A stretch of 46,975 nt of DNA from JBOHNM01 sp050730675 (GCA_050730675.1 JBOHNM010000010.1:1-46975); one strand, 5' to 3'; counted from the first letter of the stretch, positions 24,725 to 34,647 are shown. Notes: a model not told the origin generated them from the sequence alone. A program made the numbers and translations.

Positions 24725-27700
24725 GCTCGGGCTCCCAGGACGGACAGGCTCATGACGTAGCCGTCACGGCCGCGCTTGTTGGAATCGATGAAACTGTGCT
24801 TTTCCCCGACGTGGGGGGCGTGCTCGTCGCCGCCATGCTCCCCGCCCAGGCCGTGGGGGCCGAACGGGTTGTCGAACGCCTTGAGGCGGTCCACGTCGTT
24901 GATCGCCGTCAGCAGTTGCTTGCTGGGGTTGTTTACGCGGAGCAGATGGCTCGTGCGCGGCACGGTCTTGAGGTAGCCCAGCAGCAGGTACGCCCGGGGA
25001 TTGTCCCGCCAGAACTTCACCATGCTCCCGAGACGCTCGGCGCCCTCGCCGTTCTTGTACGGCGTGTCCTTGTCCAGCGTGTCGCCGAAGACGATCGCGT
25101 TGGTCGGGCATGCCTGCTGGCATGCCGTCTGGACATAGCCGTCGGGGATGCCGTCGGTGTCGAACGCGTACTGCTCACCCGCACGCACCTTGCCGAGCTT
25201 GTAGGCGATCTTGGCTTCGTTGGTCCGCTGGATGCAGTACGAGCACTTTTCCATCACGCCGCGCGAACGCACCGTGACATTCGGGTTCTTCTGCATCCGG
25301 CTGATCTCGTCGAGCTTCTTGCGGATACGCGGCGGGATCAGGTTGTGGTTCTTGGGCAGGTTGTTGCTGATGGTCTCGCCGACCATCTCCTTCACGGGCT
25401 CCTCAAGTCCGCCGTTGAACTTCGTCACGCCGTAGTCGAAGAAGTTGAAGCGCCGGACCTTGTAGGGGCAGTTGTTGGCGCAGTACCGGGTGCCGATGCA
25501 CCGGTTGTACGTCATGAAGTTGTGGCCCTCGGGGCCGTGTGTCGTTGCGTTGACCGGACAGACCGTCTCGCACGGCGCGCTCTCGCAGTGAACGCACGCC
25601 ACCGGCTGGTACATCATCGCCAGCTCGGGGTCGTTCCAGTCGTTGCGCCGTCCCTCGCGGTCGGCCGTCTCCAGCGAGGAGACGAAGTACCGGTCCACGC
25701 GGATCCAGTGCATCTCGCGGCCCTTGTTGACCTCGATCTTGCCGACCACCGCGATGTTGTTCTCCGCCTGGCAAGCGATCGTGCAGACATTGCAACCCGT
25801 GCACGTGCTCAGGTCGATCGTCATCCCCCACTGCGCCCGCCGGGCGAAGGCGTTGCGCTTGTCGGTGCTCTTGCCCGGCTCCTCGCTGGCGCGGTTGGGG
25901 TCAAACCCGTCGCCGCGTTTGGCATCAAAGGGGTTGGCGTAAATCCCGTATCCCGACGGCTGGTGGGGCAGTTCGGTCCCCGCGAGCCGCTCGGCGAAGT
26001 CGAGCGGGAACGGACGCCCGTACGAGTCCGTGCGCGTCTTGTTGCTCGAGGCGATCTCCTCGTGCAACTTCGTGCTGTTCCACGCCTGCACGTCCACTTG
26101 ACGGGCGATCGCACGTCCCTCCATCGACCAATGCGTCTGCATGCTGCTGATGTTGTACCACTGGTCACCGGTGTCCACCGGCGTCAGCGTCGCGCCGCCG
26201 GCGGCCCAGGCGTTCTTGCTCGTGCGCACCGCGAACGTGTTGAAACCGGTGCCGTTGCCGACCAGGCCCACGGCCTCGCGGCCATAGCCCAAGGGAAGCA
26301 CAACCGTGTTGTCGGGCACGCCGGGCACCGCCCAGCAGGCGATCCGCATCTTGCGGTCGCCGATCTTCAGTTCCGCCACTCGCCCCTTGGGCTTCTTGTC
26401 GGTCTCGGCGGTCTGGTGCAGGTCCAGGTCCTTCGCCGTCGTCGGGCTAATCAGGGCCACGTTGTCCCAGCAGATGCGCGACGACGCCTCGGGCAACTCC
26501 TGCAGCCACGCGTTGTTGTTCCATCGCCCGTCGTGCATCGCCACACCGCGGAAAGCCACGGCGAGCGCCTGGCGGCTGGGGGCGGTGGCAACCTGCACCG
26601 CGCCGATGCCCGTGGAGATCTTGTCGAACCCCGCGACCATCTCCGTCGGCTTCGCCGTCGGAGCCACGCCAAGCACGCCATTGTGCAGGGCCCGGCTCCA
26701 CAGTGTGTCGAAGCCCGCGTCGGACTTGGGCATCCACGCGGCGATATTCTTCTTCCACACATCGCGCACGATCTCATACCCGACCGCCTTGGGATAGCCC
26801 GCGATCAACGCCAGCATCTCCAGTTCGCTCATCCCGCCGTAGATCGGCGCGATCATCGGCTGGATCGGGGCGATCATCCCCTCGACCGACTGGGTATCAC
26901 CCCACGCCTCGAGGTAGTGGCAGCCGTTGAGCTTCCACGTCGAGGCCGCGACAGTCTCGTTGTTGTCGGTGCTCAGGGCGATGCGCTCGGGGACCTTCTT
27001 GAACTTCTCGGCGAAATCCAGTTCTGCCGGCGCGTTGTACACCGGGTTGCACCCGATCGTCACGACTGTCTTGACCTGCCCGCCGTCGATCGCCTTGCAC
27101 AGGTCGGCCAATGCCGCCGCCGAGTTCTGGGCCTCGCCGTCGCCCAGCGGTGCGTACCGCACCGTCTGGCCGACGTTCCCCAGGGCCTGGTTCAAACCCG
27201 CCACAAGGGCGTGAACCCACGCCGGCTGCGATGCGCCGACACAAATGATCGACTTGCCCGCGAAATCGGCCGACATCAGGTCCGCCGCCACCGCATCAGC
27301 GAACGCGTCCACTTCGCCGTTGCCCGCCAGCCGATCGGCCGCGAGCGTAAGGGACTTGGACCCCGGCACCTGGCGCTTGTTGAGCACCCTCGCCGCCACC
27401 TTGGCGATGAACGCCTCGATCTCCGCCGGCGCCATCCGCCGCCGGTGGTCCGCCAGGCTGCCCGTCGAACTGAACGACGGCTCCACCATGTAGAACCGGC
27501 TGATCGAGTCCTCGACCTTCGCGACCCGCCGGTTGGCAGCGAAGTCGCGTGCGTACGTCATCGATAGCGGCTCGAACTGCGTGAAATCGCGGTCGAGGCT
27601 CACGATCAACTTGGCCTTGGAAAAGTCCAGCACTTCGCGGACCGGCCGGCCGAAGGCCGTCGCCAGACCGTCGATCGCCCCCCGGTTCTCCAGCGCGTCG

Positions 27701-28425
27701 TAGCTGATCCATGTGGCCTTGGGGAAGCGGGCCTTGACGGCGGCCTCCATCGCGTCGCGGCAGGGGCTCGTCTTCTTTTCGACGATGATCGCCAGGCCTG
27801 CGCCGCGCGTCGCGTCGTACTGCTTGAAGTGCTCCGGCGCCCACGCCTTGGGGAAGTCCTCGCTCGTACGCGGCGCGTCCTGACCGTTCACCACCTGCGA
27901 CGGCTCGGTCAGCCGGTCGGGGTCGTACATGTCCAAAATGCTCGCCTGCGCCCATAGGCCGCTCTTGCCCTGGTTGTTCGGGTGCAGCGGGTTGCCCTCG
28001 ATCTTCGTCGGCCGTCCCTCGTGCGTCTCGACCAGCAGACCCTCGGCCCCACCCCCCGGCAGCGGCATGCTCGTCGCGTAAAAGAGCGACTTGCCCGGGA
28101 TGATGTCCTCTGGCACGTTCTTCGAATACGGCAGGATCTTGTGGTCCGGCCGACGGCAGCCGGGGATGCTCACCACGCCCGCCAGCGCCAGGCCCGCGCC
28201 CATCAGTTTCAGGAACGTGCGCCGAGAGCCTTCGAGAAGCTCCGACGCGCCCGCCGGAAACTCACGCTCGAGGTTCTCGCGGAACTCGGGCGTGTCGGCC
28301 AGATCCTCCAGCCCCCGCCAGTAGGCCTTGGATCCACCGGCCGACCCCACCAGCGCGTGCGCCGTCCGCTCGCTGTGAAGCGGGAGGCCTTCCTTCTTGC
28401 TCGACGGGCATTGATCTTGGCTCAT
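24721..28425 (-). CDS. actB: alternative complex III subunit ActB (Tat-translocated, iron-sulfur)
   Basis: 1234 residues from the ATG at 28425. The Tat motif SRRTFLKLMGAG is internal (67-78), after a conserved soluble leader (AYWRGLEDLADTPEF), and is followed by a lipobox-like SIPGC (Cys90). The first two thirds resemble molybdopterin oxidoreductases; in known complexes III this part binds no molybdenum. The last third is an iron-sulfur domain: CTGCNVCTIAC, CVHCESAPCETVCP, CIGTRYCANNCPYK, CSYC and CQQACP, fitting three [4Fe-4S] and one [3Fe-4S] cluster. A late His-rich stretch (GEHGGDEHAPHVGEKH) precedes the C-terminus. The 93-bp gap to actA holds an 18-nt dispersed repeat. Confidence 0.96.
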
Positions 28426-28484
28426 GCGTATGGCCTGTCTTTCTGATTCGCTCGATCCCAACCTGCTGACCGCTGACTCTGCTT

Positions 28485-28502
28485 CTGATCGCCTGTTCGT
28501 CT
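28485..28502 (+). repeat. 18-nt dispersed repeat, copy 1
   Basis: CTGATCGCCTGTTCGTCT occurs here in the actA-actB gap and again, identically and in the same orientation, at 42791-42808 in the gap before asd. Both sites are non-coding. Confidence 0.7.
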
Positions 28503-28518
28503 GGTCGACTTCAGACTT

Positions 28519-29250
28519 CTAATAGTGGCACGACCCGCAGCTCTCGGGCGCGGAAATGTGCCGCTCTTCGTAGAACTTCTTCTGCGTCGGCAGTTTCGCG
28601 GGGTTGTCCACCCACTCGCGCTCCGCCTCGAACAACCGTGTCACCAGCGCGTCGCTGTAGACGCCGCCCCCCTGCTTCGGATCGCCCTTGCGCGGCACCA
28701 GCTTCGGCTCCGGATCGCGGTGGCATTCGAGACACCAACTCATGCTTAGGGGTTCGTGCTGGTACACCACCGGCATCGTCGCGATGTTGCCGTGGCAGCT
28801 CACGCACGAAACGCCCGCACTGATGTGCGACTGGTGCGGGAAATTCCGGACGTAGTCCGGAAGTTTGTGGATGCGGCGCCAGTCGATCGGCTTGTCCGCG
28901 GCATACGCCTGACGGATGAACTCCGTCTTGTCCTTGTGCGTCGGGCTCTCGGTCCAGAGCTTCAGCTTGTCCTCGGTGTGGCAACCCATGCACGTCGCCA
29001 CCGCCGGGATGTTCGCCTCGGCCGACTGCTCGATAGACGAGTGGCAATAGCGGCAGTCCATCCCCAGCTTGCCCGCGTGGATCTGGTGGTTGAACCCGCC
29101 GCCCGGCTGCTTGGGCATGTACCCCACATCGAAGTACTTCGGCGTGAAGTAATACCAGACGATCCCGACCACCGTGACCAGACCGCCGGCCGCTCCAGCT
29201 GCCATCAGCGTCGGCAGCCCGTTGGTCCATCGTGGGAAAATGGTTGACAC
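28519..29250 (-). CDS. actA: alternative complex III subunit ActA (pentaheme cytochrome c)
   Basis: 243 residues. One N-terminal membrane anchor (about 12-34) is followed by five CxxCH heme sites: 66-70, 87-91, 149-153, 173-177 and 238-242. That is the pentaheme count of ActA. Several further His residues (FNHQIHAG, HQSHISAG) could be axial ligands. It takes electrons from ActB and passes them to ActE or the oxidase. The GTG at 29250 has AGGAG 7 nt upstream. It is the first gene of the operon, whose promoter probably lies in the 212-bp divergent gap to ctaA. Confidence 0.96.
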   Translation of the reverse strand: MSTIFPRWTNGLPTLMAAGAAGGLVTVVGIVWYYFTPKYFDVGYMPKQPGGGFNHQIHAGKLGMDCRYCHSSIEQSAEANIPAVATCMGCHTEDKLKLWTESPTHKDKTEFIRQAYAADKPIDWRRIHKLPDYVRNFPHQSHISAGVSCVSCHGNIATMPVVYQHEPLSMSWCLECHRDPEPKLVPRKGDPKQGGGVYSDALVTRLFEAEREWVDNPAKLPTQKKFYEERHISAPESCGSCHY

Positions 29251-29387
29251 CGGCCTGCTCCTGACGAGTAACCCAAGAATCCGGAAAGGTGGTCCGGCGG
29301 CCCGTTCATCCCCGAAAACACCACCGAGCCGGAGTTTTACCTACCAAACGCGATGTTTGCTATCGCCAACAGTGTTCTTGCCAGACC

Positions 29388-29416
29388 AGAATATCTACGC
29401 TCTGAGCGTAGCCCAA
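29388..29416 (-). promoter_or_regulatory. putative act operon promoter with dyad in the spacer
   Basis: On the minus strand TTGGGC (29416-29411), a 17-nt spacer and TATTCT (29393-29388) form a sigma-70-like pair about 140 bp before actA. The spacer is almost wholly a dyad, CTACGCT-N3-AGCGTAG (29395-29411), well placed for a repressor or activator. Read by eye; no transcript data. Confidence 0.4.
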
Positions 29417-29430
29417 TTCACCCCATCTTT

Positions 29431-29442
29431 GCAAGCGCTTGC
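29431..29442. promoter_or_regulatory. 12-bp perfect palindrome before ctaA
   Basis: GCAAGCGCTTGC, a perfect palindrome 21 bp before the ctaA start and 15 bp upstream of the putative act promoter -35. The shape is that of a LacI/GntR-type half-site pair; the regulator is unknown. Confidence 0.4.
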
Positions 29443-29462
29443 TTCGAGACTCCGGAGCACCC

Positions 29463-30929
29463 ATGACTTCCAGCCATCCCGCGTCGCTCAATGCCACCCG
29501 CGCAGCCATCGCGCTCCCGGCAATCGTCACTGGCTTTGCCACGGCAGTCGCCATGTGGGTGGTTTGGGTGGTCGCTCATCACCCGGCAATCAACTTGCCG
29601 CCGGCGGTTATCGGACCTGTTTTGCTGCTCCTTCAAATCGGGTCGGTGGCTTGGTGGATCCGGCGAGTTGCAGCTAGTCAACTCAAAGTTGGTAGTTTGT
29701 CAGGTATTGTGATGGGCACCATCAACTCACTCCTCCTTGGAGGCATGATCGCCAAGCAATTCGGGGCCACTGCCGCACCCGGGCTGGAGGGTTTGCCTCA
29801 CAACGCACCACTGGTGATTGGTCTTTTCATCCTCGGCAGCGGCGTGCTGGGTGGCGTCGGGGGCGCGATTGGGTCGGCGATGGGGCCGACTCCGGGAGCT
29901 GGGGATGACACCCGGTCCTGCTGGCTGGCGCGATTCGCGGTGGTTGCCGCCGTGGCGGTGGTCCCCCTGCTCACACTCGGTGGCGCGGTGACCAGCGCCA
30001 ACGCCGGACTTTCAGTACCCGATTGGCCCGGGACCTACGGGGCCAACATGTTCCTGTACCCGATCGGCCTGATGGCCGCCGACCCACGTGTGTTTCTCGA
30101 ACACACGCACCGGCTCTTCGGCTCGCTGGTCGGGCTGACGACGGTTGTGCTCTTCGTCGCGACCCTGATTGTCGATCGGCGCACTTGGATCAAGGTTTTC
30201 GCCGGTGTGCTGGTGCTCGCGGTCATCGCACAGGGCGTCGTCGGAGGCATCTGGGTCCTCATGGCCCAGGAAAGCGGCATGGATCCGCGGCTGGCCCGCT
30301 GGCTTCCGGTGTTCCACGGTGTCATGGCCCAGGTCTATTTCGCCGGTGCGGTGGCGTTCGCCGCGGCCACCAGCCTGGCGTTTGCGCAGGTCGCCCCCAA
30401 CCCGCACAATGCGCTCATCAAGGGTCCGGCCAAGTGGACCAAGATCCTCTTGGGCGTGCTGCTGGTGCAACTGGTCATGGGCGCGATGTACCGGCACCTG
30501 CAGTCCAAGCACGCCCTGTTCACCCATATCGGCGTAGCACTCGTGGTGGTCGCCCTTGCCCAAGTCGTGGGGTTCCGCATGAAGAAACTCGCTCGCGAGG
30601 GCGTTTCGGCCTCGCGGCAATTGGAGGTGTCGGGAACGGGCGTGGCCCACACCGCCGGCCTCCAATTCCTTCTCGGGTGGTTGGCGTTCTTGGTCGTCGG
30701 CACGGCCGCGGCACGGGTCAACCCGACGGCGGACCAGCTCACTACTACCGATGTTGTTTCCGGGTGGTACGCCCTGGTGCGGTCCGCCCACCAGGTCAAC
30801 GGCGCGGCGCTCATCGCCCTGGCCACGCTTGCAGCCGTATGGGCTGGACGGGTGGCCAGCAAGGCCGCGAATCAGGGAGCGAACGGCCCGATGGAGCCCA
30901 AATCCACCTCGGTGACTACCGCGACCTGA
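29463..30929 (+). CDS. ctaA: heme A synthase with extra N-terminal membrane domain
   Basis: 488 residues. The C-terminal 340 residues are COX15/CtaA-like: NAGLSVPDWPGTYG, EHTHRLFGSLVGL, FHGVMAQVYF, HLQSKHALFTHIGVAL and SAHQVNGAA supply the conserved His that bind heme. It oxidises the heme O methyl group to make heme A for the caa3 oxidase. The first 145 residues hold about four further membrane helices (15-40, 45-65, 77-98, 113-137) not found in standard CtaA. The ATG at 29463 has GGAG 5 nt upstream. It is divergent from the act operon. The farnesyltransferase partner CtaB is not in the window. Confidence 0.93.
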   Translation: MTSSHPASLNATRAAIALPAIVTGFATAVAMWVVWVVAHHPAINLPPAVIGPVLLLLQIGSVAWWIRRVAASQLKVGSLSGIVMGTINSLLLGGMIAKQFGATAAPGLEGLPHNAPLVIGLFILGSGVLGGVGGAIGSAMGPTPGAGDDTRSCWLARFAVVAAVAVVPLLTLGGAVTSANAGLSVPDWPGTYGANMFLYPIGLMAADPRVFLEHTHRLFGSLVGLTTVVLFVATLIVDRRTWIKVFAGVLVLAVIAQGVVGGIWVLMAQESGMDPRLARWLPVFHGVMAQVYFAGAVAFAAATSLAFAQVAPNPHNALIKGPAKWTKILLGVLLVQLVMGAMYRHLQSKHALFTHIGVALVVVALAQVVGFRMKKLAREGVSASRQLEVSGTGVAHTAGLQFLLGWLAFLVVGTAAARVNPTADQLTTTDVVSGWYALVRSAHQVNGAALIALATLAAVWAGRVASKAANQGANGPMEPKSTSVTTAT

Positions 30930-31061
30930 TCCCGCCTCCGCGGAATCGGTCCCAACTGGGTCCGAAAAAGCTCGATACTTGGTGTGCAGACCCGGTGGGC
31001 AATCGCGCCGCCCGTGGCACGTTGTTCATCTGTCTGGTTCCTGACTCGAGAGGGCCGCCCG

Positions 31062-32630
31062 ATGCGCATGCAGCCTGAACCCGTCCCGTCGCCCGCCACC
31101 CGGCCTTTCCCCACCGCCGGCGAGCGCGTGAGCAGTTCTCTGTCGCCGATCAGCAAGGGCGCGTTCGGCTTCGACGAGGCCCGGCACCTGCTCTGGCGCG
31201 CCGGCTTCGGCGGCACGCCGTCGCAGATCCAAACGCTGGCAACGTGGGGCCCCGAGAAGTCGGTGGACCACCTGATCAAGTTCGGTGCGGTGCCGACGGA
31301 TGCGGTGACACCGGAGGCCTTCGACAAGGACATCATGCGCGAGCCGACGGCCGAAGAGCGCCAGATGCAGCGCCGGGCGGCACAAAGCAAGGACGAGGAC
31401 ACCCTGGCCAAGATCCGGCTCGAACGCCAGAAGGCCGAGGCCGAGGACCGCGAGCAGATCCGCAAGATCCAGCAGTGGTGGCTGAAGCGGCTGGTCGAAT
31501 CGGCCCGCCCGCTCGAGGAGCGCATGGTGCTCTTCTGGCACGGACACTTCGCCACGTCCTACCGCACGATCGAAGACTCGTACCACATGTACCAGCAGAA
31601 CCTGCTGTTCCGCAAGAACGCGGTCGGCAACTTCGGCGATCTGCTCTACGGCATCATCCGCGACCCGGCGATGCTGAAGTACCTCAACAACAACCAGTCC
31701 CAGAAGAACAAGCCCAACGAGAACCTCGCCCGCGAGATCATGGAGCTGTTCTCCCTCGGCGTGGGCAGCTACACGGAGAAGGACATCAAGGAGGGGGCCC
31801 GCGCCCTCACCGGCTACACCTACCGCGACGACGACTTCACGTTCCAGAAGGGCAATCACGACGACGGCCGCAAGAACATCCTCGGCCAGAGCGCCAACAG
31901 CGGCGACGACTTTGTCAAGATCCTTCTCGATCAGCCCGCCTGCGCCAAGTACATCGTCACCAAGTTCTACCGCTATTTCGTCGCCGACTACCCATCGGGG
32001 CGCAAGAACGTGGATACAGCGGCGACGCAGGTGATCAACGAACTCGCCTCGGCCTTCCGCTCCAGCAAGTACGACATCGGCGCGACGCTGCGCAAGCTCT
32101 TCATGAGCCAGCACTTCTACGAGCAGGCCCTGCGCAACGAGCAGATCAAGAGTCCCGTGCAACTGGTCGTCGGAGCGATCCGGTCGTTCAACACGCCGGC
32201 CCGCTCGCTGGCGGACCTCAACGAATCAATGGCGAAGATGGGCCAGGAAATCTGCTATCCCCCCAGCGTCAAGGGGTGGGATGGCGGCCGCTCGTGGATT
32301 AACAGCGCCACGATGTTCATCCGCCAGAACGTGCTGGTCTACCTCATCACCGGCCGCCGCCCCGGCGGCAAGGACGCACTGGCCGACCAGGAGAAGTTCG
32401 ACCCACAGGCGCTGATCACCCAGCTTGCCGATGCCTACCCGGAAGTCACCAGCGGCAGCCCCGACGCCGTGATCGACGCCCTCCTCCGCTACGCCCTCGG
32501 GCGCACCACGCCCAACGGCCGCCAGACACTGGTGGACTACATCCAGTCCAACGGCGGCCGCCTGAATACCAAAACGATGACGGAACTGATGTTGCTGATC
32601 ACGGCGATGCCGGAATATCAGCTCTGCTGA
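31062..32630 (+). CDS. DUF1800 family protein
   Basis: 522 residues. DUF1800 hallmarks: EARHLLWRAGFGGTPSQIQTL near the N-terminus, WWLKRLVESARPLEERMVLFWHGHFATS, LLYGIIRDPAMLKYLNN, NENLAREIMELFSLG, and YPPSVKGWDGGRSWINSATM near the C-terminus. The family is abundant in Planctomycetes, usually encoded next to a DUF1501 gene as here; its biochemical activity is unknown. No clear signal peptide is visible. The ATG at 31062 is preceded by GAGAGG (9 nt). A long hairpin separates it from the DUF1501 gene. Confidence 0.93.
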   Translation: MRMQPEPVPSPATRPFPTAGERVSSSLSPISKGAFGFDEARHLLWRAGFGGTPSQIQTLATWGPEKSVDHLIKFGAVPTDAVTPEAFDKDIMREPTAEERQMQRRAAQSKDEDTLAKIRLERQKAEAEDREQIRKIQQWWLKRLVESARPLEERMVLFWHGHFATSYRTIEDSYHMYQQNLLFRKNAVGNFGDLLYGIIRDPAMLKYLNNNQSQKNKPNENLAREIMELFSLGVGSYTEKDIKEGARALTGYTYRDDDFTFQKGNHDDGRKNILGQSANSGDDFVKILLDQPACAKYIVTKFYRYFVADYPSGRKNVDTAATQVINELASAFRSSKYDIGATLRKLFMSQHFYEQALRNEQIKSPVQLVVGAIRSFNTPARSLADLNESMAKMGQEICYPPSVKGWDGGRSWINSATMFIRQNVLVYLITGRRPGGKDALADQEKFDPQALITQLADAYPEVTSGSPDAVIDALLRYALGRTTPNGRQTLVDYIQSNGGRLNTKTMTELMLLITAMPEYQLC

Positions 32631-32637
32631 AGTGATG

Positions 32638-32727
32638 AAATGGCCAAATGGCGAAATTGCCAAATGGCCAAATGTGTGTATTCGCCGTTCGATTTGGCCA
32701 TTTGGCAATTTGGAACTTTGGCCATTG
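32638..32727. repeat. long imperfect hairpin between DUF1800 and DUF1501 genes
   Basis: Two 37-nt arms (32638-32674 and 32691-32727) are inverted copies matching at about 31/37 positions, with a 16-nt loop. Each arm is itself built of repeated TGGCCAAAT/ATTTGGCCA words. The 3' arm ends a few bases before the GGAG of the DUF1501 gene (ATG 32740), so folding could affect ribosome access or mRNA processing. It may also be a copy of a dispersed genomic repeat. Confidence 0.8.
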
Positions 32728-32739
32728 CAGGAGCCCCGC

Positions 32740-34080
32740 ATGTCCTCCGATCCCTTCACCGCCTTTACGCGCCGCGAGTTCCTTTCGACCGGGCTGGTCA
32801 TGGCTTCGGCCGCGGTGACGATCCCGTACTTCCTCAACCGCTCGGCCCTGGGCATGCCGATGCCCGAGTGGGGCGCGACGAGTATCCCCGGCGTGCCGGA
32901 AGACCACATTCTGGTGGTGGTGCAGCTCGGCGGCGGCAACGACGGGCTGAACATGGTGGTCCCTTACGGCGAGAAGGCGTACTACAACGCCCGCCCACAG
33001 ATCGGCATCCCCGAGAGCAAGGTCATCAAGCTCAGCAAGGCCGAGGTTGGCCTGCACCCGTCGATGAAGCCGATCGCCGAGATGTACGACTCGGGGATGT
33101 GCACGATTGTGCAGGGCGTGGGCTACCCCAACCCCAACCGCTCGCACTTCAAGAGCATGGACATCTGGCACACCGCCGAGACCGACGCCACGGGCGACGG
33201 CTGGCTCGGCCGCTACTTTGATTCCGAGTGCTGCGGCTACGGCAAGGGCGAGAGCGGCAAACCCGACGACGCGCCGAAGAAAGACGCCAACCCGCAGATC
33301 GGCATCGCCATCGGCGAGACCGCACCACTGGCGATGAAGGGCCGCTCGGTTTCCGGAATCAACTTCAAGAGTCCGGACCTATTCCGCTGGACGGGCAAGG
33401 ACGTCAACAAGAGTCTGACCGACTCATACGACCGGATCAACCGCAATGAGGCGCCGAGCCTCACGGAATTGGGAGCCGATCCCAACAGCAATGCGGCATT
33501 CCTGACCCGCACCGCGCTGGATGCCCAAGTCTCCAGCGACACGATCCGGCGGGCCGTAGCCACCCCATCACGCACACCGTACCCGGGCGGAGAACTCGCT
33601 CAACAGCTCAAGATGGTCGCGGCGATGATCAACGCCAAGCTCTCCACCCGTGTGTATTACGTCACGATGGGCGGCTTCGATACACACTCCGGCCAGGGCG
33701 GTGAGAACGGCCGACATGCGCAGCTGCTCACGCAATTCTCCCAGGCGATCAAGGCCTTCTACGAGGACCTCAAGTCGTCCGGCAACGACGGGCGCGTGCT
33801 GGCGATGAGCTTCAGCGAGTTCGGCCGGCGCGTCGGCCAGAACGCCAGCAACGGCACCGACCACGGCACCGCTGCCCCGATGATGCTCTTCGGCCCGATG
33901 GTCAACGCGGGCGTCGCCAACGACCACCCGAGCCTGACCGACCTCGACGCCGGGGACCTGAAATACCACACCGACTTCCGCTCCGTCTACGCGACCATCC
34001 TCGAGGGGTGGCTCAAGGCCGACAGCAAGAAGATCCTCGACGGGTCGTTCAAGTCGATGAGCGTGCTCAAGAAGACCTGA
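32740..34080 (+). CDS. DUF1501 family protein (Tat substrate)
   Basis: 446 residues. A Tat-type signal (TRREFLSTGLVMASAA, about 9-25) predicts folded export. DUF1501 features: VVVQLGGGNDGLNMVVPYG, GLHPSMKPIAEMYDSG, YVTMGGFDTHSGQGGEN, LAMSFSEFGRRVGQN and GTDHGTAAPMMLFG. The fold is related to alkaline phosphatase/sulfatase-like enzymes; the substrate is unknown. The ATG at 32740 has GGAG 6 nt upstream, right after the hairpin. Its last 14 bp overlap the 3' end of the convergent zinc-ribbon gene. Confidence 0.94.
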   Translation: MSSDPFTAFTRREFLSTGLVMASAAVTIPYFLNRSALGMPMPEWGATSIPGVPEDHILVVVQLGGGNDGLNMVVPYGEKAYYNARPQIGIPESKVIKLSKAEVGLHPSMKPIAEMYDSGMCTIVQGVGYPNPNRSHFKSMDIWHTAETDATGDGWLGRYFDSECCGYGKGESGKPDDAPKKDANPQIGIAIGETAPLAMKGRSVSGINFKSPDLFRWTGKDVNKSLTDSYDRINRNEAPSLTELGADPNSNAAFLTRTALDAQVSSDTIRRAVATPSRTPYPGGELAQQLKMVAAMINAKLSTRVYYVTMGGFDTHSGQGGENGRHAQLLTQFSQAIKAFYEDLKSSGNDGRVLAMSFSEFGRRVGQNASNGTDHGTAAPMMLFGPMVNAGVANDHPSLTDLDAGDLKYHTDFRSVYATILEGWLKADSKKILDGSFKSMSVLKKT

Positions 34081-34609
34081 TCACCGGCGGGATCGGCGAG
34101 GTGTCCACCGATGCCGCGGCCGACAAGAAGATCTCGCGGGCAGCTGCAAAGTCGTTGAGGGCCGTCCGGCGGCCGCACTCCGGGCATTGCACGCTTTCGT
34201 GATCGATCGGCAGGCCGAGTAGTTGGTACTTGCAGCCGGGGCAGAGTGTGTCGAAGAGCTGCTGTCGGATGGCCCGACGCAGCCATATGTCGCGGGCGAT
34301 CAACCAGCCGAACGCCGGTGCACCGAGGTAGATCAGCAACTGGACCGCCCCGATCGGCAGTTCCAGGATGCTGCGCGTGCGCGGATGAATCGCTTCGATC
34401 AAAGGGTCCATGACGATCGACGCCACGATCAGAGTCACGATCACGAGCACGATGCCGACCGCCAGAGCCCAGGCCATCGAACCGCCGTACCGCTCGCGGG
34501 CGATGCGAACATAGTTCTCGCACTCGGCGTTGCTGAAGCGGTCCAGCTCAGGGAACGCGCGGTAGACCTTGTTCCAGGGGAATCGCACAATGCGACCGTA
34601 GGCCCGCAC
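34067..34609 (-). CDS. zinc-ribbon membrane protein
   Basis: 180 residues, no named family. Two membrane helices (about 46-68 and 84-105) are followed by a cytoplasmic zinc ribbon: CPGC (123-126), KYQLLGLPID, CPEC (142-145). CxxCxYxLxGLP...CPECG ribbons on membrane proteins are a frequent planctomycete theme; function unknown. The GTG at 34609 is the most upstream start and lacks an obvious Shine-Dalgarno. It lies 38 bp downstream of the amidase gene on the same strand and is probably co-transcribed with it. Confidence 0.75.
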   Translation of the reverse strand: MRAYGRIVRFPWNKVYRAFPELDRFSNAECENYVRIARERYGGSMAWALAVGIVLVIVTLIVASIVMDPLIEAIHPRTRSILELPIGAVQLLIYLGAPAFGWLIARDIWLRRAIRQQLFDTLCPGCKYQLLGLPIDHESVQCPECGRRTALNDFAAAREIFLSAAASVDTSPIPPVIRSS

Positions 34610-34647
34610 AATCTCGAGGTTTTGTCACACGCCGGTATCGAAATAAC

